A stretch of 24,359 nt of DNA from Sphaeroforma sirkka. Its lineage: Eukaryota; Opisthokonta; Ichthyosporea; Ichthyophonida. The position numbers and the translations under genes were made by a program. The notes below the pieces were generated by a model. The model worked only from the letters and a program-made list of their open reading frames with translations, ran no database searches and was not told where the DNA came from. Positions 7,737-17,945 of this stretch are shown one piece after another (within the stretch, counting starts at the first letter, position 1; each line of letters opens with the position of its first letter). The stretch lies in NCBI GenBank assembly GCA_001586965.3, contig LUCW03001859.1, positions 5,001 to 29,359 of the forward strand, given 5' to 3'.

Positions 7737-8330
7737 TGTAAACTTCGATGGAAATTACTAGGTTTCAAACTATATTAAACTAAAATACAATTTAGTCAGT
7801 TAGGATTTAGCAGTGGTAGCTTGTGTAAGAATGATCGGGACTGCCTCTTGTTACGAGCCTAAATATCCTCGATCACACAGGGCGTACCTCTAGCTGTTCT
7901 TTATTGAATAATTTTCACTAGAAGTACTAAGTGATCATGACCACATGCCTAATTTGTAGATAGACATAATAACGTAAGTCATGTTAATACATTAGCTGAT
8001 ATAAATAAAGTTCCATCTGAAGAAAAGTTAAAAAAAGAAAAAGACTTATTGGATTTTGGAGATTGGCGGGAGGACCAAAATCTATAAGTAGTAGTTCGGA
8101 GATTGTAAAATTTAGTTTATAATATCCTACATCTACTAATGTCTCAAATAGGTCCAAGTAGATGAGTCATACCAAATACTCAGGCTATTGAAGCCATCAA
8201 AGTGAATTTAGAACACTTTGGAAATATTGGAAAAAGATCTTGTATTAAATTATTTAAAAGCAAACAAAAACCAATGTATCATCTCAATTGATCCTGATAT
8301 TTTAGACTGACCGGAGGCCGTATTCCTACA
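7737..8330 (-). repeat. A1 5' LTR
   Basis: This 594 bp LTR runs on the minus strand from TGTAGGAATACGG (8330) to GTTTACA (7737). AATAAA is on the minus strand at 7905-7900. It is close to the LTRs at 675-1273 and 14683-15283. The + strand base after it (8331) is the first base of recognisable family B RNase H sequence, so the LTR end interrupts that element. Confidence 0.93.
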
Positions 8331-10442
8331 CAGTCAACAGACGTTACACGCAATGCTAGCCAAATGGATAGCAAAAACACTCCTCCACCATTGTCCCAGG
8401 CAAGGCCAACCATATGGCAGATATGTTGTCACGTCTATACGAAAACATTTTTAACACTAAAACTTCAACGATATTGGAAGAAGCGAACGAACAACATATG
8501 ATAGCCAAGAGTATACCACCTTGGAGACTAACATATCCATACCAATATCAGCCATAGACTGGATGCTACACTCCAGATTCTACCAAGAAGCTGAACGACG
8601 GTTTGGGAAATAAACAGTAGATATGTTTGCACCTGCACACAATGCACATACAGATAAAAACTACACCAAAGAAGAGAATGCGCTAAAACAGAAGTGGGCG
8701 CAGGAAGTGAATGCATGGGCGAACCCACCATGGGAACTCATACCTGATGTCCTTAACAAAGTCATTGAAAAGCCAACCAGCATCACGATATGTGTACCAT
8801 ACTATCCCAATGCAACGTGGTTTCCAAATTTTTTGGCTTTACTAGAAGAAGACCCGATGCTAGTGGAGAACACTAACAATACTTTCCTCAACGAAGGCAA
8901 GGAAGCTTGTGGCAAGACCCCAGGGGGTGTCATATTAGTAGCATAGATAGGAGTGAAGTCTCCATACTTTGACTCAACGCGGGAACAACCTGCCATACAT
9001 ATTGCAGCACAATAACCCGTTTACTCTGGAGATGCACCACAGGCAACAGAATACGAGACACGTGTCTACATCATCGAGCAATACCACAACTTGGGATATC
9101 ACACTCCTGAGGAAAGGCAAACAAGTTGCAAACAGATGGACATGATTGGCCAGAAATCGAACAACATGTACACAAGTTCATTGAAGGATGCACACCATAT
9201 CTCAAGAATAAGATACACAAGAAGGAATTCCATCCCTTACAATCAATCACAGCCGCATTTCCAGGCGACAGAGTCCAAGTGGACACCGTAAGGCCACTAT
9301 TGAATTCAACAGAGAACACACATATGTGCTAGTATGGCTAGATGTACTCTCATCATATGTCATATTACGTCCAATGATGAACGAATCAGCGGCTACTATA
9401 GCACGCACGCTGGTACCAAACATGTGTGAACATAGATTTTTATAAATCATACAGACTGACCAAGCACTGAATATATTAACAACATACTTTCAAAAAGTTG
9501 TTGAACAAGCGTCAACACAACACCTAGTCTCTCGGCCGTACCAACCTAAAGTCTTGGGCGCGAACGAACAAACACGCAGAGACCTCGTGCCACTACGGAA
9601 ATTTGTTGAGCAAACCCCAGGAAACCGGTGTCCACGACTTTCCTTTGTACAGATGGGCCACAATCTGCGTACATCAAGAAGGCACAAATCACCACGATTT
9701 AATGTGTACTTTGATCGCAGACAGAATCAACTCACGGACTACAACGAACCAATGACCGCACCCAGTACAATAGTATCTTGGGAAGAGCGACTGCAGAATC
9801 TAGAAGAAGCCATCAGGCCACAACTAGATAGGAATGCTGCGCAATATCAAGAAAAGATGCGCGCAGCATACGACCGAAAATACGAGAGAAAAAAAAGGTA
9901 CACTTCCAGGAAGGGGATATTGTCATGGTCCGCTATCAAGGTGAAATGAACAAGTTGACTGCAGCTAGTGGCGGACCATACAAAATAGTATGCAGGAGGG
10001 TAACGGGTATTTTGTCTGTAACCTAGATGGAACTAAAGCCCCCGAATACTCTGACTCGATCAGTGATGAGCTACTTGGGCTTGTGAAAAGAGCCAGTGAT
10101 CATGAAGCATTCACTTCCAATAATCACGTACAACCACTCAGTTCTCCTCGATATTTGACGACAGGTCGTCCACCTTAGAGAGGGGACTACTACAATGGAC
10201 AAATGGATGCTGGTGTCATTACAACATACCGTCAACGCCATCGACGCAAACGAAGGCAGTCAAGGCCAAAGAAACCAGCGACGACGAGCACTGATGAAAG
10301 ATCAGCGAGCAACAGAAAGCGCACGAGGCGGGGGACCTATGCAAGTCTTAGTTATACCACGAGACACTCCCACTTTTCTTGCCTTGAAGCATGCACCCCC
10401 ACACACCAGGGTGATGAGCGTGGTAGAGACCTCCCGTCATAG
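8331..10442 (+). pseudogene. pol: Family B pol, 3' part: RNase H end, Dam-like domain, integrase
   Basis: This is a second Gypsy-type element, clearly different from family A. The segment begins inside RNase H: LHAMLAKWIAKTL, then IVPGKANHMADMLSRLYE (about 8384-8450). A Dam-like domain follows (8557-8946), then a frameshifted integrase. Integrase landmarks are the zinc-module His (QYHNLGYHTPEE, about 9077-9113), WPEIEQHVHKFIEGC, and PGDRVQVDTV with the first Asp (about 9260-9290). The second Asp is in QTDQAL (codon 9458-9460) and the Glu is in GANEQ (codon 9566-9568), an exact D-x35-E. The C-terminal domain (GDIVMVRYQGEMNKL) follows. After a TAG near 10176, the same phase continues into a very basic tail (RQRHRRKRRQSRPKK) and stops at 10440-10442. 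RT, protease and gag are missing, cut off by the A1 LTR. Confidence 0.85.
8557..8946 (+). other. Dam-like domain of family B pol
   Basis: The frame reads WMLHSRFYQEAERRFGK, TAA (8608-8610), then TVDMFAPAHNAHTDKN, AWANPPWELIPDVLNKV, TSITICVPYYPNATWFPNFLALL, MLVENTNNTFLNEG and GGVILVA before TAG. It lines up motif for motif with the extra domain of A1: D-M-F-A, N-A-W-A-N-P-P, strand-P-x-x-x-x-x-W, T-F-L. It also lies in the same place, after the end of RNase H. The catalytic-type motif is NPPW (about 8719-8730), closer to the N/D-P-P-Y/F/W of N6-adenine methyltransferases than the NPPC of A1. An in-frame stop before TVDMF shows this copy is decayed. Confidence 0.65.
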
Positions 10443-10466
10443 CATAAATTTAATTAAAAGGTAATA

Positions 10467-10940
10467 TGTAAGAATAGATAGTGGTGGCAGGTTTCTCATC
10501 TTACGCCCCCTAAGAGAGAAGTTTTTCCCTGTATACAAACACCAACCGCTAGGTAATCTAATACTGTAAGGTGTCACTTTCTACTCCTACGCAAGTCTAA
10601 GAAGCATAAAGTTGAGGGCTGTAGCATCTAGGGACAAATTTATCAAAAAGCCGATTCAAATCCCAAAACCAAGAATAACCAAATATTGAGTTTTGGAATC
10701 AGGATTGGAATTTTTCTGATATTAGAGTCATCAGAAATATTAGCGGTAGAACCGGTGAGCTAAATAGGGACTCTGCGTGTGAGAGAAACACCCGAGTAAA
10801 ATCATCAGTCTAGTGAAAACACAAATAAAGACTCTGTTCGGTTCTCTAAGACTAGGGACTTTTCCTAGCTGGGATAACCGTACTTGAGAAGAGGTCTATT
10901 GTATCCTTTGGCTTTTAACTTAAACTCTCCAAACTCTACA
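10467..10940 (+). repeat. Probable family B 3' LTR
   Basis: The segment starts TGTAAGAATAG 24 bases after the pol stop and ends CTCTACA at the edge of the minisatellite. It therefore has TGTA...TACA ends like the family A LTRs. It contains AATAAA at 10824-10829, about 115 bases from its end, where R/U5 would be. No second copy is in the window to prove repetition, so this is inferred from ends, position and the polyadenylation-like signal. A purine-rich tract (AATTAAAAGGTAATA) precedes it. Confidence 0.5.
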
Positions 10941-10954
10941 TATGCGCTTGATAT

Positions 10955-11805
10955 TGTTTCGTATCTATTTATACATGTCTTCTGTGCTATGTAGTGTTAT
11001 GCATTCATTAATACATGTCCTCTGTGCTAGTTATTGTTGTCTCTACTAATACTCCGCTCGGCGACAAATAGTGTTATGTATTTAGTATTACTCGTCCTCT
11101 GCGCTAGATATTGTTATGTATTCTATAATACTCGTCCTCTGCGCTAGTTAATCATATGTATTTTATAATACTCGTCCTCTGCGCTACTTATTATTATATA
11201 TTTATTAATACTCTTCCTCTGCGCTATACTCGATCTCTGCGCTATATAGTGTTGTGTATTCATTAATACTCGTCCTCTACGCTAGATAGTGTTATGTCTC
11301 TACTAAAGCTCCGATCGGCGCTAATTAGTGTTATGTATATAATATTACACGTCCTCTACGCTCGTTAGTGTTCTGTATTTATAATACTCGTCCTCTGCGC
11401 TATATAGTGGTAAACATTACTAATACTCCTCTGCGCAATAAGGATAAGTATTTATTAATACTCTTCCTCCTTTGTGCTATGTATTGTTATTAAATTATCA
11501 ATACTCACCCTTTGCGCTATATAGTGCCATATTCTCATTAATACTCGTCCTCTGCGCTAGTTAGTGTTATGTATCCATTGATACTCTTCCTCTGCGCTAT
11601 GTACTGTTGTGTGCATTCATTAATACTCGTGCTCTGTGCTAGATGGTATTATGTATTTATTATTACTCGTTTTCTGCACTATAATGCTATGTATTTATTG
11701 AACTCTTCCTCTGCGCTAGTTCGTCTTATGTATTCAATAGTACTTGTCCTCAGCGCTATATAGTGTTATGTATTCATTAATACTCGTCCTCTGTGAGATA
11801 TAGTG

Positions 11806-11839
<34 letters not shown>

Positions 11840-12416
11840 CTCGTCCTCTGCGCTAGTTAGTGTTATGTATTAATACACGTCCTCTGCGCTATATAGTGTT
11901 ATGTATTAGCTTTACTCTGTCCTCTGCGCTAGCTAGTCTTATGTATACATTAATACTCGTCCTCTGCGCTATATTATATTATGCTTTCATTAATACTCGT
12001 TCTCTGTGCTTTGTATTTATTAAGACTTATCTTCTGCGATATATATAGTGTTATGTATTCAATAATAATCGTCCACTGCGCTAGTTAATGTTACGTATTC
12101 ATAAATACTCTTTCTCTGCGATATATAGTGATATATATTTTAAAACACTCTTCCTCTGCGCTATATAGTGTTGTATATTTATTAATACTCTTCCTCTGCG
12201 CTATGCAGTATTATATATTGATTAATACTCTTCCTTTGCGCTATATATTGTTTTATATTTATTGATACTCGTCCTCTGTGCTATATAGTGTTATATAATT
12301 ATCAACACTCTTTCTCAGCGCTATATGTTGTTATGTATTTATCAATACTCTTCATCTGCGCTATGCAGTGTTATATATTCATGAATACTCTTCCTTTGCG
12401 CTATATAGGGATAATA
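10955..12416. repeat. Minisatellite of about 40 bp units, left block
   Basis: Roughly 35 degenerate tandem units share the conserved core CTCGTCCTCTGCGCTATATA, followed by GTGTTATGTATTTATTAATA. The core is strongly kept and the AT half varies in length, so the register drifts by a few bases. Variants alternate CTCGTCC and CTCTTCC. A (TA)n run (about 11807-11836) has expanded from the ATATA part. Frames through the array are open in places but encode only repeats of the unit. I see no gene here. Confidence 0.93.
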
Positions 12417-13027
12417 CTATTTATTTCAAAAAAGATAAGTTACAATGTATGTATGTTACAATGTATGAACATATGGTATGGCTCTCATAGCTGTTGTAGT
12501 GGTTCGGGAAAGATCGATGGGAAGAAGTGGTCAGTAAATTCACGCTTGAAGCTTGGGCGAAGTGAGTCGACGATGGAGGATATGCGCTGAGTTAATTCGG
12601 GCCGTGCTGACAAAACACTGATACCATCGAATGTGCCATGTATTCGCTCGCTGACCTATTAAGTAGAGCACCCACAACTGTGGTACGGATCGGGTCTGCG
12701 CCATGTCGTGCCGTGAAATGACGAAATACCGAGTAGGACCAGGTTATCCGTCATAATTCGGTCGAGGAGCGAGGATGGGGGTGAGCCAATGCCGCACCAG
12801 ACCCCGGATGCATTCGGTATGTGCTGGCTGGCCTGGGTCGGAAGTATCACAGGCGGGTCCAACAAGCGCGAATCTTTGGTTTGAACCGAAATTTGGAAGT
12901 AGTACTTCAACAGCGTGATTAGCCGGGGTATGGAGAACATCTGTTGATGTGTCAGAGACGGGTGAGGGTGTAGTGGTTCTTCTATATTTAGGAGAAGGGA
13001 TCCAAGGTGTTCGTGGAGGGTCCAGAT
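12417..13027. other. Non-repeat insert inside the minisatellite, unrecognised
   Basis: About 610 bases of visibly higher GC interrupt the array. On the minus strand a frame of 95 codons (13031-12744) encodes a Pro/Thr/Ser-rich peptide (TPWIPSPKYRRTTTPSPVSD), and an overlapping frame of 93 codons exists at 12940-12659. Neither has a motif I recognise. The minus-strand frame starts with ATG in the repeat flank, so the true start is unknown. It may be a fragment of a gene or element captured in the array, or unique DNA from which the array expanded on both sides. Confidence 0.5.
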
Positions 13028-14438
13028 ACATTGATACTAGTCTTCTGCGTTAAATAGTGTTATACAATTGATAATACTCTTCCTCAGCGCTATATATTGT
13101 TATATATTTATTATTACTCTTCCTCTGTGCTATGCAGTGCTATATATTTGTTGATACTCTTTTCCTGCTATATATATATATATATATATATTAATTATAC
13201 TCGTCCGCTGCGTCGTATAGTGTTATGTATTTATCAATATTCGTCCTCTGCGCTATATAGTGATATATATTCAATAATACTCGTCCTCTGCGCGATATAA
13301 AGTATATTATTTAGCGATACTCGTCCTCTGCGCGAGTTAGTGTTATGTTTTATATTACTCACTGCGCTATATAGTGTTATATATTTATTAATGCTATTCC
13401 TCTTCGCTATATAGTGCTATGTATTTATTATCACTATTCCTCTGCGCTATATAGTGTTATGTCTTTATTAACACTATTCCTCTGCGCTATATTGTACTTT
13501 AGTTTACTTCCTCTACGATATATAGTGATATGTTTATATTATTGCTAGTCCTCTACTAGTTAGTGTTATGTATTCACTAATAATCTTCCTCTGCGCTATA
13601 TATAGTTATGTATGTATTTTATAAATACTCTTCCTCTGCGTTATATAGTGTAATGTATTTATTAAAACTATTCCTCTGCATTATATAGTGATTTATATTT
13701 ATTAACACTCTTCTTCTATGCTATACAGTGTTATATATATTAATTAATACTCTTCCTCCTCAGTGTTATATGGTGTTATATATATATTAATACTCGTCCT
13801 GTGCGCTAGTTAGTGTTATATATATATATATATATGTATTCATACTCGTCCTGTGCGCTATATAGTGTTATGTATTTATAAATACTCTTCCTCTGCGTTA
13901 TATAGTTGTAATGTGTTTATTAAAACTATTCCTCTGCGTTATATAGTGTTATATATTTATTAATACTCTTCCTTTACGATACATAGTAATATGTTTTTAT
14001 TATTGCTTGTCCTCTGCGCTATGTAGTGTTTTATATTCATTCATACTCTTCCTCTGTATTATATAGTGATTTATATTTATTAACACTCTTCTTCTATGCT
14101 ATACAGTGTTATATATATTAATTAATACTCTTCCTCAGTGTTATATAGTGTTATATATATATTAATGCTCGTCCTGTGCGCTAGTTAGTGTTATTATATA
14201 TATATATATATATATATTCATACTCGTCCTGTGCGCTATATAGTGTTCTGTATTTATTAATACTCTTCCTCTGCGCTATATAGTGTCATGTATCTATTAA
14301 TGCTCGTCCTCTGCGCTATATAGTGATATGTATTCATTAGTACTCGTCTTCTGCGAAGCTAGTGTTATATTTTTATATATACTCGTCCTCTGCGCTATAT
14401 AGTGTTGTGCATTCATTAATACGCGTCTTCTGCGCTAC
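13028..14438. repeat. Minisatellite of about 40 bp units, right block
   Basis: This is the same unit and strand as the left block, again roughly 35 units, with more variants (ATTCCTCTGCG, TCCTGTGCG) and several (TA)n expansions (about 13170-13191, 13817-13834, 14192-14213). A block near 13674-13830 recurs near 14055-14200, including the odd ATTTATATTTATTAACACTCTTC unit and the neighbouring CAGTG variant. This indicates duplication of several units at once. The array ends at a sharp junction with a gag fragment. Confidence 0.93.
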
Positions 14439-14682
14439 AGAGGATCCAACCACTCGTTGTCGAGTTATGGCGTCTTTAACTTCGTCCCCAAGATTTAAGC
14501 TGGATGGAATGGCTTCTACATCGATGGCGAAACCGAAATTTTCGGACAGGTCCAATACTTCTTTTTCAATCCGGATTTGTGCTGGAGTGTCCCTTAGATG
14601 TGGAGTTATAATGTCCCCGACTTTCGTATCCACGAATTTTCCAGTCTTTCGACGTTTATCCCCAATATTTGACGGCACGTGG
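14439..14682 (-). pseudogene. gag: Isolated family A gag fragment
   Basis: This matches A1 7129-7372 and A2 15648-15890 (opposite strand), the Gag region from GDKRRKTGKFVDTK to DAITRQRVVGSS. It has private substitutions such as IDVEAIPSSLNLGDEVKDA where A2 has IDGEAIPFSSNLGAEAEDA, so it derives from a third copy of the family. One end is fused to the minisatellite. The other (CACGTGG) abuts the first base of the A2 5' LTR. Confidence 0.9.
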
Positions 14683-15283
14683 TGTAGAAATACGGCCTCC
14701 GGTCAGTCTAAAATATCAAGATCAATTGAGATAATACATTGGTTTTTTTATTTGTATTTTAAATAATTTAGTACAAGCTCTTTTTCCAATATTTCCAAAG
14801 TGTTCTAAATTCACTTTGATGGCTCCAATAGTCTGAGTATTTGGTATGACTCATCTACTTGGACCTATTTGAGACATTAGTAGATGTAGGATATTATAAA
14901 ACTAAATTTTATAATCTCCGAACTACTACTTATAGATTTTGGTCCTCCCGCCAATCTCCAAAATCCAATAAGTCTTTTTTTCTTTTTTTTAACTTTTCTT
15001 CAGATGGAACTTTATTTATATCAGCTAATGTATTAACGTGACTTACGTTATTATGTCTATTTACAAATTAGGCAAGTGGTCATGAACATTTAGTACTTCT
15101 AGTGAAAATTATTCAATAAAGTACAGCTAGAGGTACGCCCTGTGTGATCGAGGATATTTAGGCTCTTAACAAGAGGCAGTCCCGATCATTCTTACACAAG
15201 CTACCACTGCTAAATCCTAACTGACTAAATTGTATTTTAGTTTAATATAGTTTGAAACCTAGTAATTTCCATCGAAGTTTACA
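14683..15283 (+). repeat. A2 5' LTR
   Basis: This 601 bp LTR begins TGTAGAAATACGGCC and ends CATCGAAGTTTACA. It carries AATAAA at 15115-15120 and a TATTTATA stretch near 15010-15020 that could serve as a promoter element, though its role is not shown. An ATG at 15252, within the last 32 bases, opens a frame that continues into gag. It is the best reference LTR of the family in this window. Confidence 0.93.
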
Positions 15284-15362
15284 TATTTTTCAGTTATTTA
15301 GTAGTTACAGTAGTGTACTGCTTCTAGACTGTCTGACATCGATTTACTATCCAGCAAATACT
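15284..15362 (+). other. A2 leader between 5' LTR and gag; no canonical primer-binding site
   Basis: The leader begins TATTTTTCAGTTATTTAG directly after the LTR and lacks a TGG next to the LTR. It is open in the gag phase from the LTR-internal ATG (15252) and encodes a moderately hydrophobic stretch (SSYSSVLLLDCLTS) that is conserved in A1. Confidence 0.6.
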
Positions 15363-17399
15363 ATGGCTAAGGGTACTTCTAAAGGCAAGGGAGCCGCTAG
15401 CTCTAAGCCTGCTAAGCCTGCCGAGGTTCCTGAGGTCCCTGTGGAAACACCTAGCCTGTCTGGAGTTGAGCCTGCCGAGGATACTGTTGGGGAAGCAAAT
15501 TCTGAGGTTGGTACAGAGGATTATTCTGAGGATGACTCGTCGGATCCTAAAGCCTTGGAAGAAGAGGTATCTACTACCGCGGAAAGGCTCGCCAGCGTCC
15601 GTGTATCACCTAGGAGTGAAGCTCAGGACCCCAGCTTGCCCCCTGACCACGTGCCGTCAAATATTGGGGATAAACGTCGAAAGACTGGAAAATTCGTGGA
15701 TACGAAAGTCGGGGACATTATAACTCCACATCTAAAGGACACTCCAGCACAAATCCGGAGTGAAAAGGAAGTATTGGACCTGTCCGAAAATTTCGGTTTC
15801 GCCATCGATGGAGAAGCCATTCCATTCAGCTCAAATCTTGGGGCCGAAGCTGAGGACGCCATAACTCGACAACGAGTGGTTGGATCCTCTCAATCTCGAC
15901 GCCAATTGAACCGCACTGAAGCGCTTCTTGAAGGAGCTAGCGGCAGCAGCAGTTGTGGACCCCTCTATCGTGTCCCACTTGGCTGATATTCTTCCTATAC
16001 CGAAGAAGAAGAAAATTTCGGGCCGAGTTTCGAACCCGAGACCTACTGGTTTACCAGCCAGTATGTTTACCACTAAGCCAGTTACCACTGGTGAGAGAGA
16101 AAATATTTCAAAATTTAATCTCTATAGCTCTGATGCTACCATTGACCATCCTCTTGACAAACCTAACCCTGTCAGAGGATATGATCGTATGGAACTCGAT
16201 GAGGCTTACCATCCTCGTAATATCGACCTTCATTTGTCAACTAACCCTGGTAATCACGATTTTGGCAATCGCTACACCAGTACCTCGTTAGAGAGTTCCC
16301 GCTCTAATCCTGAGGATGAGGAAGTGAGAACCAGACATACTCGTCTCAGGCTATTACGCTCTGGTATGCAAGTCCTTGAGGACCGTCTATTGAATGACTC
16401 TGACCTTGACGATAGGAAAGCTGATAACATTCGCTATCTAATCGATAACAAGAGAAAGGAAATAGACACCATCTTGGCACTAGCAGCCCGTAGCACTGAA
16501 CATGAGCCTCGTGAACGCTTAGAACCAAGCTTTATAAAGCAGCTAGGTAACGCGCAGGCTGAGGTCGATTTCTCTACTAATGAGAGTACAGTGGAGACAC
16601 TGAAGGCCTTCGACCAACTTAAGGAGTCTGCCAGCCTTAAGGATAAGCAGATGATGAATGCCTTTATTCATTTCTATGAGCCAGGTGAATGGCGAACTAT
16701 CTTGAAGGTTCATGAGCCCAACTGGAAAGCCCTACCCTGGCACCAGTTGCGTGATAATATACTTAACACCTTTTTTTGAAGATGCACGTGACCGTGAACT
16801 TCTAGAGTCTCGCAAGTTCTTTGCGAACGATACCACTATTCGAGGGTGCTCTAGTTCATATGACACATATGAATACTGGATGGGTGGTCGTACCTATACT
16901 GGCGAATATTTATTAATTTGTCAGATGATGGAGACTCTGGGAGCTAACCTCTTTAAGAAAGTCAATGATGACATCATCGCCTATGGTGATTTTGCGATCT
17001 ATGCCTTGGTCTGTCTTTGAGAAGATAGTTCACAAGCATACCAATCCTCTACTAGAGTACTTAGTACCACGAGCTACACCCAGCCCACTAAGCGTAAAAC
17101 GCAATAGAGACTAACACTGCGCGTAGTACTAAGAAACCTCGCACTACTACTGAGGGGGTACTGGCTCTACTTCTACCGAACCGAAAGGTGAAAAGAAGGT
17201 GAGAGCGCCTTGCAAGAAGTGTGGTTACAACCTCACAAAACGTGATGGCAAGTGGAAGGGTAAACACGACTCTGTTAAGTGTGCACCAGGCAAGCTAAAC
17301 TTTGGGCACTATATAAAAGAGTGTACTACTTGCAAGGGTACTAACGGTTGGCACAAAGATGATTGCAAGGACATGTCGGACATTCAAGTTAAGCAATGA
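15363..17399 (+). pseudogene. gag: A2 gag with several frameshifts
   Basis: The start is ATG 15363 (MAKGTSKGKGA). The phase is open to about 15925, including the CGA codon that is TGA in A1. An extra T near 15926 shifts the frame relative to A1. The next open block is 15928-16779, an extra T in a T7 run near 16775 shifts it again, and more small indels follow between 16840 and 17200. The C-terminus (17199-17399) is intact, with both Cys/His motifs and the final DIQVKQ followed by TGA-TAG as in A1. A1 and A2 have different private breaks in gag. The tRNA-like segment lies at 16016-16087 on the opposite strand. Confidence 0.88.
16016..16087 (-). other. tRNA-like segment antisense to A2 gag
   Basis: This is the A2 copy of the segment at 6933-7004. 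The B-box-like complement is at 16026-16036 and the A-box-like complement at 16070-16080. All arms described for A1 are the same, so the feature belonged to the common parent of both copies. Confidence 0.45.
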
Positions 17400-17408
17400 T
17401 AGTTTCAA

Positions 17409-17945
17409 ATGTGTGCACTAGAGCAAGATTATGAGAAAATGTTCAATAAAAAATCTATACCAAAGGAGATGAACGTATCTTTCAAACAGTTTTCGTAAAT
17501 GGAGAAAAAAAAAGTTATGGCACTATTTGATCCAAGGGCTGAAGTCTCTGCTATCTCACGCCGAGTAGCCTACGCTACAGATATGGCTATCCATAACGAA
17601 ACAACTGATTTAATCTTGGGAAATGGCAAAGTTACTACTTGCGAACAAGCCATTGACTATGCACAACATAATGCTGTCAGATAGAAGAGAAGTGAAGACT
17701 CACCTAATCGTTACTGACATGTCTTAGAAATCCGATTTAATTATAGGTATGACTGATCTTCTCAGTTTAGGTATAACACTCACTGGTCTGCCTAATGGCT
17801 AGACCCGAATAAAGATCAGTCAGATGATATATGTTAAAGATACCTAAACCTCCGGAAGGTGAAGCAAAGGATATGATTCCGCACTTCACCGATATAATTA
17901 TGGACTTAATTATACAAAACAGGAAGATTGCAATAACTCTGGTGT
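17409..17945 (+). pseudogene. pro: A2 protease segment and junction to RT
   Basis: The ATG at 17409 is the counterpart of 5607 in A1. The protease phase carries VMALFDPRAEVSAIS as in A1, so the D-P-R-A loop is shared. The A run has nine residues (17505-17513) and can be read from a local ATG at 17499. A deletion near 17665 breaks the frame in A2 only. The TAG after VTDMS and the later phase changes are common to both copies. Confidence 0.7.

Larger units (their letters stand above)
675..8330 (-). mobile_element. LTR retrotransposon A1 (Ty3/Gypsy type), minus strand
   Basis: The element is bounded by two direct LTRs of about 595-599 bp beginning TGTA and ending TACA. Internal order in the direction of transcription is 5' LTR, gag, protease, RT-RNaseH-Dam-like-integrase, small 3' ORF, 3' LTR. 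RT before RNase H before integrase is the Metaviridae order. The coding region is damaged: one frameshift and one stop in gag, and stops in protease and integrase. The flanks at 670-674 (TATAT) and 8331-8335 (CAGTC) do not match, so no target-site duplication is visible. The right end abuts the RNase H region of family B, as expected if A1 or its progenitor inserted there. Confidence 0.93.

Noticed and set aside
8802..9687. Minus-strand open frames over family B
   Set aside because: They are antisense to recognisable integrase and Dam-like motifs and have no motif of their own.
11569..12590. Small + strand ORFs rich in Ser-Ser-Ala-Leu-Tyr
   Set aside because: They are translations of the 40 bp minisatellite unit and change with its phase.
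10955..14438. CRISPR array
   Set aside because: Units are directly adjacent and homologous over their full length, with no unique spacers, and the surroundings are eukaryotic retroelements.
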